From: Arthrobacter sp. NicSoilB4
GTDB lineage: Bacteria; Actinomycetota; Actinomycetes; Actinomycetales; Micrococcaceae
Reading direction: 5' to 3'
DNA length: 64,000 nt
Assembly: GCF_019977335.1 (NCBI RefSeq)
Contig: NZ_AP024653.1
Coordinates: 2,728,001-2,792,000, forward strand
Position numbers and translations under genes: made by a program. The notes beneath the pieces are model-generated. The model did not search any database. It saw only the letters and a list, made by a program, of their open reading frames with translations, and was not told the origin of the DNA. Positions 32,016 through 40,633 of the stretch are shown piece by piece; within the stretch, counting starts at the first letter, position 1; every line of letters starts with the position of its first letter.

Positions 32016-32231
32016 ATGCCCCGATTCCTGACCCTCGCCGACGTCGCAGAACAGCTTCAGATCAATGCCCCGGCCGCCTACGCGCTGGTGCGCAGCGGCG
32101 AGCTCAAGGCCATTCAAGTGGGCGGACGCGGCCAGTGGCGTGTCGAGGAGAAGATGCTCGAGCAGTACATCGAAGAGCGGTATGCGGAAGCCAGCCGGAT
32201 GATCGAAGAGGCCAAGTCCAAGTCCCGCTGA
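32016..32231 (+). CDS. bldC: BldC-like MerR-type helix-turn-helix protein
   Basis: A 71-residue single-domain DNA-binding protein of the excisionase/MerR type. It contains MPRFLTLADVAEQLQI, a helix-turn-helix with NAPAAYALVRSGELKAIQVGGRGQWRV, and a helical tail EQYIEERYAEASRMIEEAK. Length and order match BldC, which binds AT-rich direct repeats cooperatively and controls development in Streptomyces. I choose the ATG at 32016 because the family sequence begins there; upstream in-frame codons read a low-quality extension. It is divergent from the CpaB-like gene. In a non-sporulating organism its targets are unknown. Confidence 0.85.
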   Translation: MPRFLTLADVAEQLQINAPAAYALVRSGELKAIQVGGRGQWRVEEKMLEQYIEERYAEASRMIEEAKSKSR

Positions 32232-32276
32232 GCCGGACATGCCGCGGCCGGCCGCGGTGCCGCATCTGGCAGCCGC

Positions 32277-32864
32277 CTACTTCCCGGACGCTGGATAGCC
32301 AGGAGTCCGGGCCGACCTGATTCCGGCCAGCGCTGAGAAGGGAATGGTCGCCAGCTGCCGGACCTTGGCCGCCCGGCGCTCCTCAGCGTCCCCGGTTACC
32401 GCCAGGTCAAAGTAGTCGCGGCCGACGCGGTCAATCACGCCGAAGAGCGTCGTTTCCCCCTCTAAGCCTCCCGACAGCAGGACGGCCAGTCCGGCGCGGT
32501 CCCTGGAAAGGCCGCGCAGGGCGTTGGCCAGGCCAAGCCTCTGCCGGACCTTGGAAGGCTCGGCTATGGCCAGCCGGGAGAGCCCGAGGTAGCGGACCGC
32601 CGAGGCATAGGGAACAAGCACCTGGTGCCGAGCTTCATCCAGCACCAGCGCTTGGCTTCCCGCGTGGCTCAAGGTCCCCTCGATCGTCGATCCGGACGCG
32701 AGCTGGACCACAATCAGCCGTCCCAGCGAGCCGCGAAGCCGATCCGCGAGCTCCACGGCGGCCTCCTCTGTCCGCGTCCGCTCCGTGATTTCCGCGTCGA
32801 GATCCAGGCGCTCCCCGGCGGCCATCTGGGTTTCCAGATCGTCAAAGAGGGCATCCCAGCGCAT
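32277..32864 (-). CDS. Conserved hypothetical protein
   Basis: About 195 residues from the ATG at 32864, chosen because a promoter with a -10 box six bases upstream makes it leaderless. The product has an acidic N-terminus (DDLETQMAAGERLDLDAEITERT), then a small beta-rich region in which LIVVQLASGSTIEGTLSH looks like an Sm-like or regulatory fold, and a basic C-terminal tail. No enzyme motif is present. It converges with bldC and diverges from the LysM gene. I do not recognise its function. Confidence 0.6.
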   Translation of the reverse strand: MRWDALFDDLETQMAAGERLDLDAEITERTRTEEAAVELADRLRGSLGRLIVVQLASGSTIEGTLSHAGSQALVLDEARHQVLVPYASAVRYLGLSRLAIAEPSKVRQRLGLANALRGLSRDRAGLAVLLSGGLEGETTLFGVIDRVGRDYFDLAVTGDAEERRAAKVRQLATIPFSALAGIRSARTPGYPASGK

Positions 32865-32870
32865 GGCGCC

Positions 32871-32899
32871 AGCGTAGGCGAGCCCCTCCGCGCGGTCAA
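32871..32899 (-). promoter_or_regulatory. Leaderless promoter of the hypothetical gene at 32277-32864
   Basis: On the minus strand TTGACC (32899-32894) and TACGCT (32876-32871) are separated by exactly 17 bases, and the ATG follows six bases later. This is a good SigA-type match that would start transcription at the start codon. Confidence 0.6.
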
Positions 32900-32953
32900 C
32901 CGTCCCACTTTCCAATCAACTATAGACAAAACGGCCACATCGGGATCAAACTG

Positions 32954-32972
32954 TGTTTAATCGCATTAAACA
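32954..32972. promoter_or_regulatory. Perfect 8+3+8 palindrome with 10-bp direct repeats, candidate operator
   Basis: TGTTTAATCGCATTAAACA is a perfect inverted repeat in the region between the hypothetical gene and the LysM gene. Its right half continues into 10-base direct repeats (CATTAAACAG, CATCAAACAA, CATCGCACTG at 32964-32993). The AT-rich stretch stands out in a high-GC background, about 50 bases before the LysM start codon. The binding protein is unknown. Confidence 0.5.
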
Positions 32973-33021
32973 GCATCAAACAACATCGCACTGGACCACT
33001 ACACGATGAGGCGGACAGAAC

Positions 33022-33813
33022 ATGAGAGCAGCAGAACTCCTCAAGTCCCGGCGCCGCCGTGTGCTTCCCGCCGACGCGGCCATGGCGGCCGTCATCCTGG
33101 TGCTGGGACTGTTTCTCGCCGTAACGGGAGGCCGCATTGTCGAGCGGTGGCGGTCATCCTCGGCACACCACGAGTCCCTCGGGTTCGAGGATCAGCTCGG
33201 CATCGTGGCGAACACTGCAGGACTCATCGTGACCGTCTGGTGGGTCATGTCCCTTGCCATTGCCGTCGCGGCGGCGCTCCTGGAACGGTCCGGGAAGGAC
33301 CGCGCCGCGTCTGCTGCGGGAAAGTTCGCACCCGCCTTCATGCGCCGTCTCGCCTTTGCCGCCGTCGGACTCCAACTGCTCACCGCACCGCTCGCCACTG
33401 CGTCCACCTTGCCATCGGCGCCCGGCGCGGCGGCCTCCGCGCCCGTCGAAGCATCCGCAGCGTGGACCCCGACGGCGGCACCTGCGCCGCCCGCAGTTCC
33501 GCCCGCCGTGCCACCCGGCACCTCCGTGGCCGCCCATCCGCAATGGCGGCCGCTCAGCCCGGTCATCGAACCCGGCCCGTTGACGGGCCCCCCGCTTCGC
33601 CTTCCGCAACCCGCCGGCCAGGGAGCAGAGGTGACAGTGCACACGGGGGATTCGCTGTGGAGCCTGTCCGCGGCCAGGCTGGGGCCCTTCGCCTCCGACG
33701 TCGACATCGCCCTGGACTGGCCCCGGATCTACCAGGCCAACAGGGACGTCATCGGCGCCAACCCCCACTTCCTGCGCCCGGGCCAGATCCTCAGGATTCC
33801 ACCCGGCCCCTGA
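33022..33813 (+). CDS. LysM-domain membrane protein
   Basis: The 263-residue protein has three hydrophobic segments (about 19-38, 62-88 and 110-128), an alanine and proline-rich extracytoplasmic linker (about 130-195), and a C-terminal LysM domain. The LysM runs from VTVHTGDSLWSLSAARLG to PGQILRIPPG (about 203-262), which would bind peptidoglycan. It is followed 78 bp later by the Rv3235-family gene and then, beyond a terminator, by convergent secA. A structural role linking membrane and wall is inferred. The upstream palindrome at 32954 may control it. Confidence 0.8.
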   Translation: MRAAELLKSRRRRVLPADAAMAAVILVLGLFLAVTGGRIVERWRSSSAHHESLGFEDQLGIVANTAGLIVTVWWVMSLAIAVAAALLERSGKDRAASAAGKFAPAFMRRLAFAAVGLQLLTAPLATASTLPSAPGAAASAPVEASAAWTPTAAPAPPAVPPAVPPGTSVAAHPQWRPLSPVIEPGPLTGPPLRLPQPAGQGAEVTVHTGDSLWSLSAARLGPFASDVDIALDWPRIYQANRDVIGANPHFLRPGQILRIPPGP

Positions 33814-33891
33814 CAAACCGTCGGAACCCAGTCGGATCGACACGAACCACCGCGAACTTTCAACAGCCAACCCACCAGCAAAGGAAGCACC

Positions 33892-34386
33892 ATGACCAGC
33901 CCCCGCGCCGCCGCAGAAGCCCACGTATCCCCCGCTTCGCCCCTGCGCCTGGTTCCAGGCGGCGCGGCACCTGCAGCCTTCGAGGACACTCCTTCCGGTC
34001 CAGTGGGACCACAAGCGCCGCCAATGCGGGCCGCCGATGAAACCCGGGAGATCTGTGCGATTTCCCGCAGCACGGTTCAGGCCGCCATCGAGGTGCTGGC
34101 CGGCATCCGGCCCGCGCAGCAGCTCGCCCGGAGGCTCGACGAGCGCTGCCTCGCTGCCCTGCAGCACCGCGCGGCGCTGACGCGCAGGGTCCCGTGCGGG
34201 GCGTCGCCAACCGCCGGACGGCTGCACCGCAACCCCTCCGTCCGCTCGGTCCACGCCTGCAGGGTGTCGGCGGATGTCTATGAGGCCAGCGCCGTCGTGG
34301 TCGAGGAGTTGCGGGTCCGGGCCGTCGCTTTGAGGCTGGAGCGCAGCAGGCTTGCCTGGCGCGTCACGGTCCTGGAAATCGGCTGA
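33892..34386 (+). CDS. Rv3235 family protein
   Basis: A 164-residue basic protein with a disordered first 45 residues. The compact C-terminal region has ISRSTVQAAIEVLAGIRPAQQLARRLDERC, then a long segment ending RLAWRVTVLEIG. This arrangement and the neighbourhood with secA match the Rv3235 family of unknown function. It shares a transcript with the LysM gene if the 78-bp gap has no promoter. AAGGAAGC lies shortly before the ATG. No catalytic residues can be named. Confidence 0.78.
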   Translation: MTSPRAAAEAHVSPASPLRLVPGGAAPAAFEDTPSGPVGPQAPPMRAADETREICAISRSTVQAAIEVLAGIRPAQQLARRLDERCLAALQHRAALTRRVPCGASPTAGRLHRNPSVRSVHACRVSADVYEASAVVVEELRVRAVALRLERSRLAWRVTVLEIG

Positions 34387-34450
34387 CCGCCGCCGCGCGC
34401 TGTCGCCGGAGCATGCTGGGGCTCACTGAAGGCAGAAATGGAAGGAGGAG

Positions 34451-34506
34451 AGAGCAGCAAGGAAAGAGGACCGGATCATGTTCCGGTCCTCTTTCCTTGC
34501 TGCTCT
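34451..34506. terminator. Exceptionally long perfect hairpin between Rv3235-like gene and secA
   Basis: Two 25-base arms (34451-34475 and 34482-34506) are perfectly complementary around a six-base loop. The arms begin AGAGCAGCAAGG on the left and end CCTTGCTGCTCT on the right. The hairpin lies between convergent genes and probably terminates both transcripts. The polypurine run in the left arm gives a polypyrimidine run in the right. Confidence 0.85.
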
Positions 34507-34559
34507 CAGGGCGGTGCCGTCAGCCCCGGCTGAAGCGGGCCAGGCAGTTAGCCGATCAG

Positions 34560-37298
34560 CTAGCGCCGCTTCTTCCTGTTCACGCGGCGCGGGGCTTCCT
34601 GCGCCGCGGCCTTGGCCGGGTTGCCGGAGCGGCCGGAAGACTTGGCCTCGACACGCGTCTGGGCCGATCCGTCCTCCCCGGGGGCGGTGTACTGCAGCTG
34701 GGCCGGCTTTTCGGGGGCTTCCAGCCCTGCGGCGCGGATCTGCGGCTCGTGGTGTTCGGTGTGCTGGCCCGCCGCGTCCGCCACGACCACGTCCTCGGCG
34801 GGGGTCACCTCAACTTCAAGATTGAACAGGAAGCCGACACTTTCCTCCCGGATGGCCTCCATCATGGCCTGGAACATGATGAAGCCCTCGCGCTGGTATT
34901 CCACCAGGGGATCGCGCTGGGCCATCGCCCGGAGGCCGATGCCTTCCTTCAGGTAGTCCATCTCATAGAGGTGTTCCTGCCACTTGCGGCCGATCACTGA
35001 CAGGACGACGCGGCGCTCGAGCTCGCGCATGCTCTCGTGGCCGATGGCCTCTTCACGGGCCTGGTAGACCAGCCGCGCGTCGGAGAGGATCTCTTCCTTG
35101 AGGAAGTCCACGGTGATCCGCGACTTGCCGCCGGCCTCGTCAATGAGGTCACGCGGTGAGACACTGACCGGGTAGAGGGTCTTGAGGTTGGACCACAGCA
35201 GGTTGAAGTCCCAGTCGTCCCCGGTACCCTCGGCGGTGGCCCCGTCGATGAACGCGGTGATCGTGTCTTCCAGGAAGTACTGGACCTTCTCGTGCAGGTC
35301 GTCGCCTTCGAGGATGCGGCGGCGGTCGCCGTAGATGGCTTCGCGCTGGCGGTTCAAGACATCATCGTACTTCAGGACGTTTTTGCGCTGTTCGGCATTG
35401 CGGCCTTCCACCTGGCCCTGGGCCGAGGCGATGGCACGCGAGACGAGCTTGGATTCGAGCGCGACGTCGTCCGGCACCGAGCTGTTCATCAGCCGTTCTG
35501 CCGCGCCGGAATTGAACAGGCGCATCAGGTCGTCAGTCAGGGACAAGTAGAAACGGGACTCGCCGGGGTCGCCCTGGCGGCCGGAGCGGCCGCGCAACTG
35601 GTTGTCGATCCGGCGCGATTCGTGCCGTTCGGTGCCCAGCACGTACAGGCCGCCGAGGTTGAGGACCTCCTCGTGCTCGTCCTTCACGGACTGCTTGGCG
35701 GCCTCGAAGGCCGCCGGCCAGGCCGCCTCGTATTCTTCGGAGTTCTCTTCCGGGTCCAGCCCCCGCTTGGCAAGTTCGGCGACGGCGGTGAACTCGGCGT
35801 TGCCGCCGAGCATGATGTCGGTGCCGCGGCCGGCCATGTTGGTGGCCACGGTCACGGCGCCCTTGCGCCCGGCCTGGGCCACGATCGCGGCTTCCCGGGC
35901 GTGGTTCTTGGCGTTGAGGACCTCGTGCCGGACACCCTCCTTGGCCAGCAGCCGGGAGAGGTATTCGCTCTTCTCGACGCTGGTGGTGCCGACCAGGATC
36001 GGCTGGCCCTTTTCGTGCCGTTCGGCGATGTCCTTGACGACGGCGTCGAACTTGACGGCCTCGTTCTTATACACGAGGTCCGGCTGGTCGATGCGCTGCA
36101 TGTCCCGGTTGGTGGGGATGGCGACGACGCCGAGCGTGTAGGTGCTCATGAACTCGGCGGCTTCGGTCTCGGCGGTACCGGTCATGCCGGCCAGCTTGTC
36201 GTACATACGGAAGTAGTTCTGCAGCGTGACCGTGGCCAGGGTCTGGTTCTCGGCCTTGATCTCGACGCCTTCTTTGGCCTCGATCGCCTGGTGCATGCCT
36301 TCGTTGTAGCGCCGGCCCGCGAGGATGCGGCCGGTGTGCTCGTCAACGATGAGCACCTCGCCGTCGAGGATGACGTAGTCCTTGTCCCGCTTGAAGAGTT
36401 CCTTGGCCTTGATGGCGTTGTTGAGGAAGCCGATCAGGGGGGTGTTGGCGGACTCGTAGAGATTGTGAATGCCGAGGTAGTCCTCGACCTTTTCGATGCC
36501 GGCCTCGAGCACACCGACGGTGCGCTTCTTTTCGTCGACTTCATAGTCGACCTCGGGCTTGAGCCGGGTGACGACCTTAGCGAACTCGCTGTACCAGCGG
36601 TTGGTGTCGCCCTGCGCGGGGCCGGAGATGATGAGCGGGGTTCGTGCCTCATCGATGAGGATCGAGTCGACCTCATCGACGATGGCGAAGTGGTGGCCGC
36701 GCTGGACCAGCTCCGACTTGTCCCAGGCCATGTTGTCGCGCAGGTAATCGAAGCCGAATTCGTTGTTGGTGCCGTACGTGATGTCAGCGGCGTACTGCTC
36801 GCGGCGCACGGCGGGGTCCTGGTTGGACAGAATGCAGCCGCTGGTCAGTCCGAGGAACCGGTAGACACGGCCCATGAGGTCCGACTGGTACTCCGCCAGG
36901 TAGTCGTTCACGGTGATGACGTGCACGCCGTTGCCGCCCAGGGCGTTGAGGTAAGCCGGAGCGGTGGCCACGAGCGTCTTGCCCTCGCCGGTCTTCATCT
37001 CCGAGATGTTGCCCAGGTGCAGGGCAGCGCCACCCATCAGCTGGACGTCGAAGTGGCGCATGCCAAGCGTGCGCGAGGAGGCTTCGCGGACGGCGGCGAA
37101 CGCCTCAGGCAGGAGGTCGTCGAGCTTCTCGCCGTCAGCGTGGCGCGCACGGAGACGGTCGGTCTCCTCGCGCAGTTCGGCGTCGGTGAACGTCTGGAGG
37201 GAGCTTTCCAGGGCATTGATGGAATCGGCATAGTTCCGCAGTTGCCTCAGGGTCTTCTTATCACCCGTGCGGAGAAGTTTTTCGATAAGTGATGCCAC
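34560..37298 (-). CDS. secA: Preprotein translocase ATPase SecA
   Basis: The 912-residue motor shows the SecA order: an N-terminal helix, DEAD motor 1 with Walker A MKTGEGKT (101-108) and [12 protein letters not shown], preprotein-binding and motor 2 regions with [11 protein letters not shown] and [17 protein letters not shown], then the helical scaffold. The C-terminus is a low-complexity segment ending RRVNRKKRR and has no CxCxnCH zinc motif. It drives export through SecYEG. The length and essential character match the housekeeping SecA1. The gene starts at 37298, 70 bp from the YcaQ-like gene that is upstream on the same strand. Confidence 0.97.
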   Translation of the reverse strand: MASLIEKLLRTGDKKTLRQLRNYADSINALESSLQTFTDAELREETDRLRARHADGEKLDDLLPEAFAAVREASSRTLGMRHFDVQLMGGAALHLGNISEMKTGEGKTLVATAPAYLNALGGNGVHVITVNDYLAEYQSDLMGRVYRFLGLTSGCILSNQDPAVRREQYAADITYGTNNEFGFDYLRDNMAWDKSELVQRGHHFAIVDEVDSILIDEARTPLIISGPAQGDTNRWYSEFAKVVTRLKPEVDYEVDEKKRTVGVLEAGIEKVEDYLGIHNLYESANTPLIGFLNNAIKAKELFKRDKDYVILDGEVLIVDEHTGRILAGRRYNEGMHQAIEAKEGVEIKAENQTLATVTLQNYFRMYDKLAGMTGTAETEAAEFMSTYTLGVVAIPTNRDMQRIDQPDLVYKNEAVKFDAVVKDIAERHEKGQPILVGTTSVEKSEYLSRLLAKEGVRHEVLNAKNHAREAAIVAQAGRKGAVTVATNMAGRGTDIMLGGNAEFTAVAELAKRGLDPEENSEEYEAAWPAAFEAAKQSVKDEHEEVLNLGGLYVLGTERHESRRIDNQLRGRSGRQGDPGESRFYLSLTDDLMRLFNSGAAERLMNSSVPDDVALESKLVSRAIASAQGQVEGRNAEQRKNVLKYDDVLNRQREAIYGDRRRILEGDDLHEKVQYFLEDTITAFIDGATAEGTGDDWDFNLLWSNLKTLYPVSVSPRDLIDEAGGKSRITVDFLKEEILSDARLVYQAREEAIGHESMRELERRVVLSVIGRKWQEHLYEMDYLKEGIGLRAMAQRDPLVEYQREGFIMFQAMMEAIREESVGFLFNLEVEVTPAEDVVVADAAGQHTEHHEPQIRAAGLEAPEKPAQLQYTAPGEDGSAQTRVEAKSSGRSGNPAKAAAQEAPRRVNRKKRR

Positions 37299-37368
37299 GT
37301 GAAGTTGCTCCCAGTCTCAAGCTGCCGAATTCTGGCGTGTTTAGTCTACGGGAGAGACGCGACGCCGG

Positions 37369-38628
37369 TTACGCCTGTTCCCTCAGAGCGGATACACCGC
37401 TTCCCGCGCCGGACACGGCGTCAGCGAGTGACGGCGCCAGATCCCCTCTCGGGGAAACAACAATTCGGTCCAGTTCCAGCCACTCTGCCATGAGCTGCAG
37501 TTCCGCGGCGAGTTCGACGGCGGTGTCGGCGGGAGCGCCGGGCTCCGCGTGGGCGGCCCTGGCCAGCAGGAGGCCGTTGGCCCGGTCCGCCTTGAGGTCG
37601 ACTCGGGCCACGATTCCGTCGCGCAGGAGGAACGGCAGCACGTAGTAGCCAAAGCGGCGCTTCGGCTCCGGCGTGTAGATCTCGATGCGGTAATGAAAAC
37701 CGAACAGGTCCTCGAGCCGACGCCGCTCGAAGACCAGCGAGTCGAAGGGGCTCAGCAGTGCGCGGCCCGTGGCCGTGCGCGGGAGTCTTGCCTCGATGTG
37801 CCGGTAGACGGGCTTGTTCCAGCCGGTCACGGTGACGGGCAGCAGCCGGCCTGCGTCGACGAGGTGTTCCACGGCAATGGCGGAGGCACGCATGGGCGTC
37901 CGGAAGTAATCGGCGAAACACCGCAGCGTGCCGATTCCGTGGGCCTGGGCGGCGGCATCGATCAGGCGGACCAGCGCAGCCGCCGGCTCCTGCCCGGCGT
38001 CCGCGGCGTGGCGTTCCGGGTCCGGCCTGTCCGGCAGGACCTTTGCGGTCAGGGTGTATCGCCGTTCAAAGGATTCCGTGCGGGACGCGGCCGAAATGAG
38101 GCCGGCTTCGAAGAGGTGCTCCAGGACCCGCTTTACGGCGTTCCAGTTCCACCCCCAGTTGTCCTGCAGTTTGTCCTCCACGTGGCCCAGTCGGGCTGTC
38201 AGTTCGGCGGCGGTCATGGGCCGGCCGGCGGCCAATGCCTCGAGCACCCGCTCGGCGACAGCGCTCCGCAGCTCGGGGTCCATGGCATGCGCCCCCACCC
38301 ATTTCCGGCTCTGCCACAGCAGCAGGTCCTGGAAGTGGTCGGGCCGGATGAAGCTGGCCTCGTGGGCCCAGTACTCCATCATGCGGCGCGGGTGGCTGCC
38401 GGCCATCCGTTGAAGGATGGCGCGGTCGTAGTTCCCAAGCCGGGAAAAGAACGGCAGGTAGTGGCTTCGCGACAACACATTGACGGAGTCGATCTGGACC
38501 AGCTGGAGGCGGGCAAAGGTACGGCCCACCGCCCGTGCAGTCACGGGTCCGGCGGGCCGTACCTTGTCCAATCCCTGGGCTGCCAGTGCGATCCGCCGGG
38601 CCTGCTTGAGGCTCAGCAATTCCTGCAC
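37369..38628 (-). CDS. Winged-helix DNA glycosylase, YcaQ/AlkZ-like
   Basis: The 419-residue protein belongs to the HTH_42 family. It has a tandem winged-helix fold and a QLVQIDSVNVLSRSHYLPFFSRLG block near residues 42-65, in which QID corresponds to the catalytic Q-x-D/Q motif of AlkZ/YcaQ. These enzymes unhook DNA interstrand crosslinks and excise bulky N7-alkylguanine, protecting against crosslinking agents. The GTG start has AAGGG seven bases upstream. It lies between hpf and secA on the same strand; neither neighbour explains it. Confidence 0.82.
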   Translation of the reverse strand: MQELLSLKQARRIALAAQGLDKVRPAGPVTARAVGRTFARLQLVQIDSVNVLSRSHYLPFFSRLGNYDRAILQRMAGSHPRRMMEYWAHEASFIRPDHFQDLLLWQSRKWVGAHAMDPELRSAVAERVLEALAAGRPMTAAELTARLGHVEDKLQDNWGWNWNAVKRVLEHLFEAGLISAASRTESFERRYTLTAKVLPDRPDPERHAADAGQEPAAALVRLIDAAAQAHGIGTLRCFADYFRTPMRASAIAVEHLVDAGRLLPVTVTGWNKPVYRHIEARLPRTATGRALLSPFDSLVFERRRLEDLFGFHYRIEIYTPEPKRRFGYYVLPFLLRDGIVARVDLKADRANGLLLARAAHAEPGAPADTAVELAAELQLMAEWLELDRIVVSPRGDLAPSLADAVSGAGSGVSALREQA

Positions 38629-38660
38629 GTCAGTCCCTTCGTCGGTTGGTCAGCACCAGC

Positions 38661-39386
38661 TTATGCGGTTGCGGGCTCATCCTCGGAACGGTAGGCGAGG
38701 ATCTTCTCTTCCAGCGCAGCGGCACCCGGCTCGCAGGTCTGGTCAAGGGAGATCACTCCGTATGTCCACCCGTCCCGGCGGTACACGACGGACGGTGCCT
38801 TGGTCTCCTTGTCCACGAAGAGGTAGAAGTCGTGCCCCACGAGCTCCATGTTGTCGACGGCGTCGTCGAGCGTGATGGATGCTGCGGGAAAGACTTTCCG
38901 GCGGATGAGCACGGGCGAGTCTCCGGCCGGGATATCGTTCTCGACCTCATACGGCGACTTTTCGGCGGGGGCTTCCTTGGGCTCAAGCCAGTGGTTCGCC
39001 TCTTCGTAAATGGGCTCGCTGGTGCTCGCAGGTTCGAGGGTTGCCGTCGCTTCAGTGACGGACTTGGGGGTATGCCTGCCGTGATGGACCTTCTTGCGGT
39101 CCTTCGCCCGGCGCAGGCGTTCAAGAAGCTTGTTATAGGCAAGATCGAATGCGGCGAACTTGTCGGCGGCGCTGGCTTCGGCACGAATGACGGGGCCACG
39201 GCCCAGGACGGTCAGCTCAACCGTGAGCATCTCGTCGGTCTGCCGGGCTTTGGTCTCCTTGGAAACCTTCGCGTCCACCCTCTGGACCTTGTCCCCCAGC
39301 GACGCGATCTTCGAGATCTTCTCGTCGGCGTACTCGCGGAACCGGTCCGAGACCGTCAAATTGCGTCCGCTGATCATGAACTCCAT
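38661..39386 (-). CDS. hpf: Ribosome hibernation promoting factor, long form
   Basis: From the ATG at 39386, preceded by GGAGG five bases upstream, the product is 241 residues. The N-terminal domain (MEFMISGRNLTVSDRFREYADEKISK to about 100) binds the 30S decoding centre. A linker of about 80 residues leads to the C-terminal domain (FPAASITLDDAVDNMELVGHDFYLFVDKET) that dimerises 70S ribosomes into 100S particles. The long form is standard for bacteria without RMF. It is followed 32 bp later by the YcaQ-like gene. Confidence 0.93.
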   Translation of the reverse strand: MEFMISGRNLTVSDRFREYADEKISKIASLGDKVQRVDAKVSKETKARQTDEMLTVELTVLGRGPVIRAEASAADKFAAFDLAYNKLLERLRRAKDRKKVHHGRHTPKSVTEATATLEPASTSEPIYEEANHWLEPKEAPAEKSPYEVENDIPAGDSPVLIRRKVFPAASITLDDAVDNMELVGHDFYLFVDKETKAPSVVYRRDGWTYGVISLDQTCEPGAAALEEKILAYRSEDEPATA

Positions 39387-39529
39387 GGTGCCCTCCAAAT
39401 GACTTCGGTGACACGACGGCGGCACTTCCCGGGGCTGTTCTGACTGACAGTCGAGCCCCTTTCCGAGCCGCTATCGACAGGTACATCTGTTCTTGGTACC
39501 CATCTTCGACGTTAGTTCATAGCCAACCC

Positions 39530-40564
39530 TTATTCATCCTTTTTTGGTTTATTTTTTTCCTTGACGGGCCGCTTCCCTGCCAGCGCGGGGCCGGCCGCGC
39601 CGAAGTCGCGCGTTGCGGGCGGGCGTGTCGCGGCGAGGACGACGGCGCCGGTCACCAGCGCACCAGCCGCCTGCAACGCCCGGGCCGCCTCGGCCAATGT
39701 GGCCCCCGTCGTCAGCACGTCGTCAACGATGATGCACGGCCGGCTGTTCACGTCCGGAGCGAAGGGCCCGCGACGCACCCGCATGGTTCCCCGCACGCGC
39801 TGCGCACGGTCCCCGCGGCCCAGCCCCTTTTGTCCGCCGGGCTGCCCCGGAAGCCCCGGAAGCCCCGGGAGACCGTACGGGGACCCCGGCGGCACCGGAG
39901 CCGCGGCTCCCTGCCCGGCGGTCCCCCAGCCGGCCCGCCGGCCCGTCCTGCGCAGGGCGTGGGCAGTGGACAGGCCGGATTGCCGGCCGGTCCCCGGCGC
40001 ACGGTGTGGTCCGAGCCTGCCAAGCAGCACATGGACGGGGCTGAAGCCCCTCCTCCGGTACGCACTGCCGCTCGTTGGCACGGGGACGAGCAACACCCCC
40101 GAAGCTTCTCCGGCGGCCGCCCGAATGGCCCTGCCCAGGCCCGTCGACAATACCCCCGCAAGCTGTCCCTGGCCGTGCTTCTTGAAGGACAGCAGCGCCT
40201 GGGCCAACTCCGCGCGGTAGGCGCCGGCAGCCACGACCGGCAGGAGCACCGAGCCATTGACGTCCATGAGGGCCGGGGCCTGCGCTTCCGCCCGGAACGG
40301 TGTGCGCATCAGGAGCCGGACCTGCCGTTCGCAGCCGCCGCAGAGCGCCAGGTCTTCAGCGCCGCAGCAGACGCAGTCCACCGGGGCGGCGAGTGCCAGC
40401 ACTTCGGCCGCAGCAGCCGCCGCCCCGTCCGCCAGCCGCGACAGCGGCCGCCGGTAGGCGCCGCGGTGTCTCGCCGCAGCAGTTGCTGCCGGAGACAGGT
40501 CAGGGTCAGCGGCCGTGCCCCTGCCGCCACGGTCGCGGTCACGGAGTTCGCTGAAGATCGCCAC
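39530..40564 (-). CDS. ComF-family phosphoribosyltransferase with a glycine-proline insert
   Basis: The 344-residue protein has a probable zinc site (C64, C66 or C67, C75, C78) and the PRPP-binding loop CIIVDDVLTTGAT (277-289), as in ComFC competence proteins. Between about 205 and 260 it carries an unusual insert with GLPGLPGLPGQPGG (231-244), resembling collagen repeats. The C-terminal tail is very lysine-rich (PVKEKNKPKKDE). ComF relatives are linked to DNA uptake; no other competence gene is nearby. It lies downstream of lpqB by 69 bp and may be in the mtrAB-lpqB transcript. Confidence 0.83.
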   Translation of the reverse strand: MAIFSELRDRDRGGRGTAADPDLSPAATAAARHRGAYRRPLSRLADGAAAAAAEVLALAAPVDCVCCGAEDLALCGGCERQVRLLMRTPFRAEAQAPALMDVNGSVLLPVVAAGAYRAELAQALLSFKKHGQGQLAGVLSTGLGRAIRAAAGEASGVLLVPVPTSGSAYRRRGFSPVHVLLGRLGPHRAPGTGRQSGLSTAHALRRTGRRAGWGTAGQGAAAPVPPGSPYGLPGLPGLPGQPGGQKGLGRGDRAQRVRGTMRVRRGPFAPDVNSRPCIIVDDVLTTGATLAEAARALQAAGALVTGAVVLAATRPPATRDFGAAGPALAGKRPVKEKNKPKKDE

Positions 40565-40633
40565 GTGGCAAGCCTCCGTCAGTGCGGCTCCCTGCGGGAG
40601 GCCCTTAGGGCGCCATGTGGAAAGCCGCTGCCG

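Noticed and set aside
35292..37292. A 666-residue open frame antisense to secA
   Set aside because: Same reason: it mirrors secA codon bias and contains no recognisable domain.
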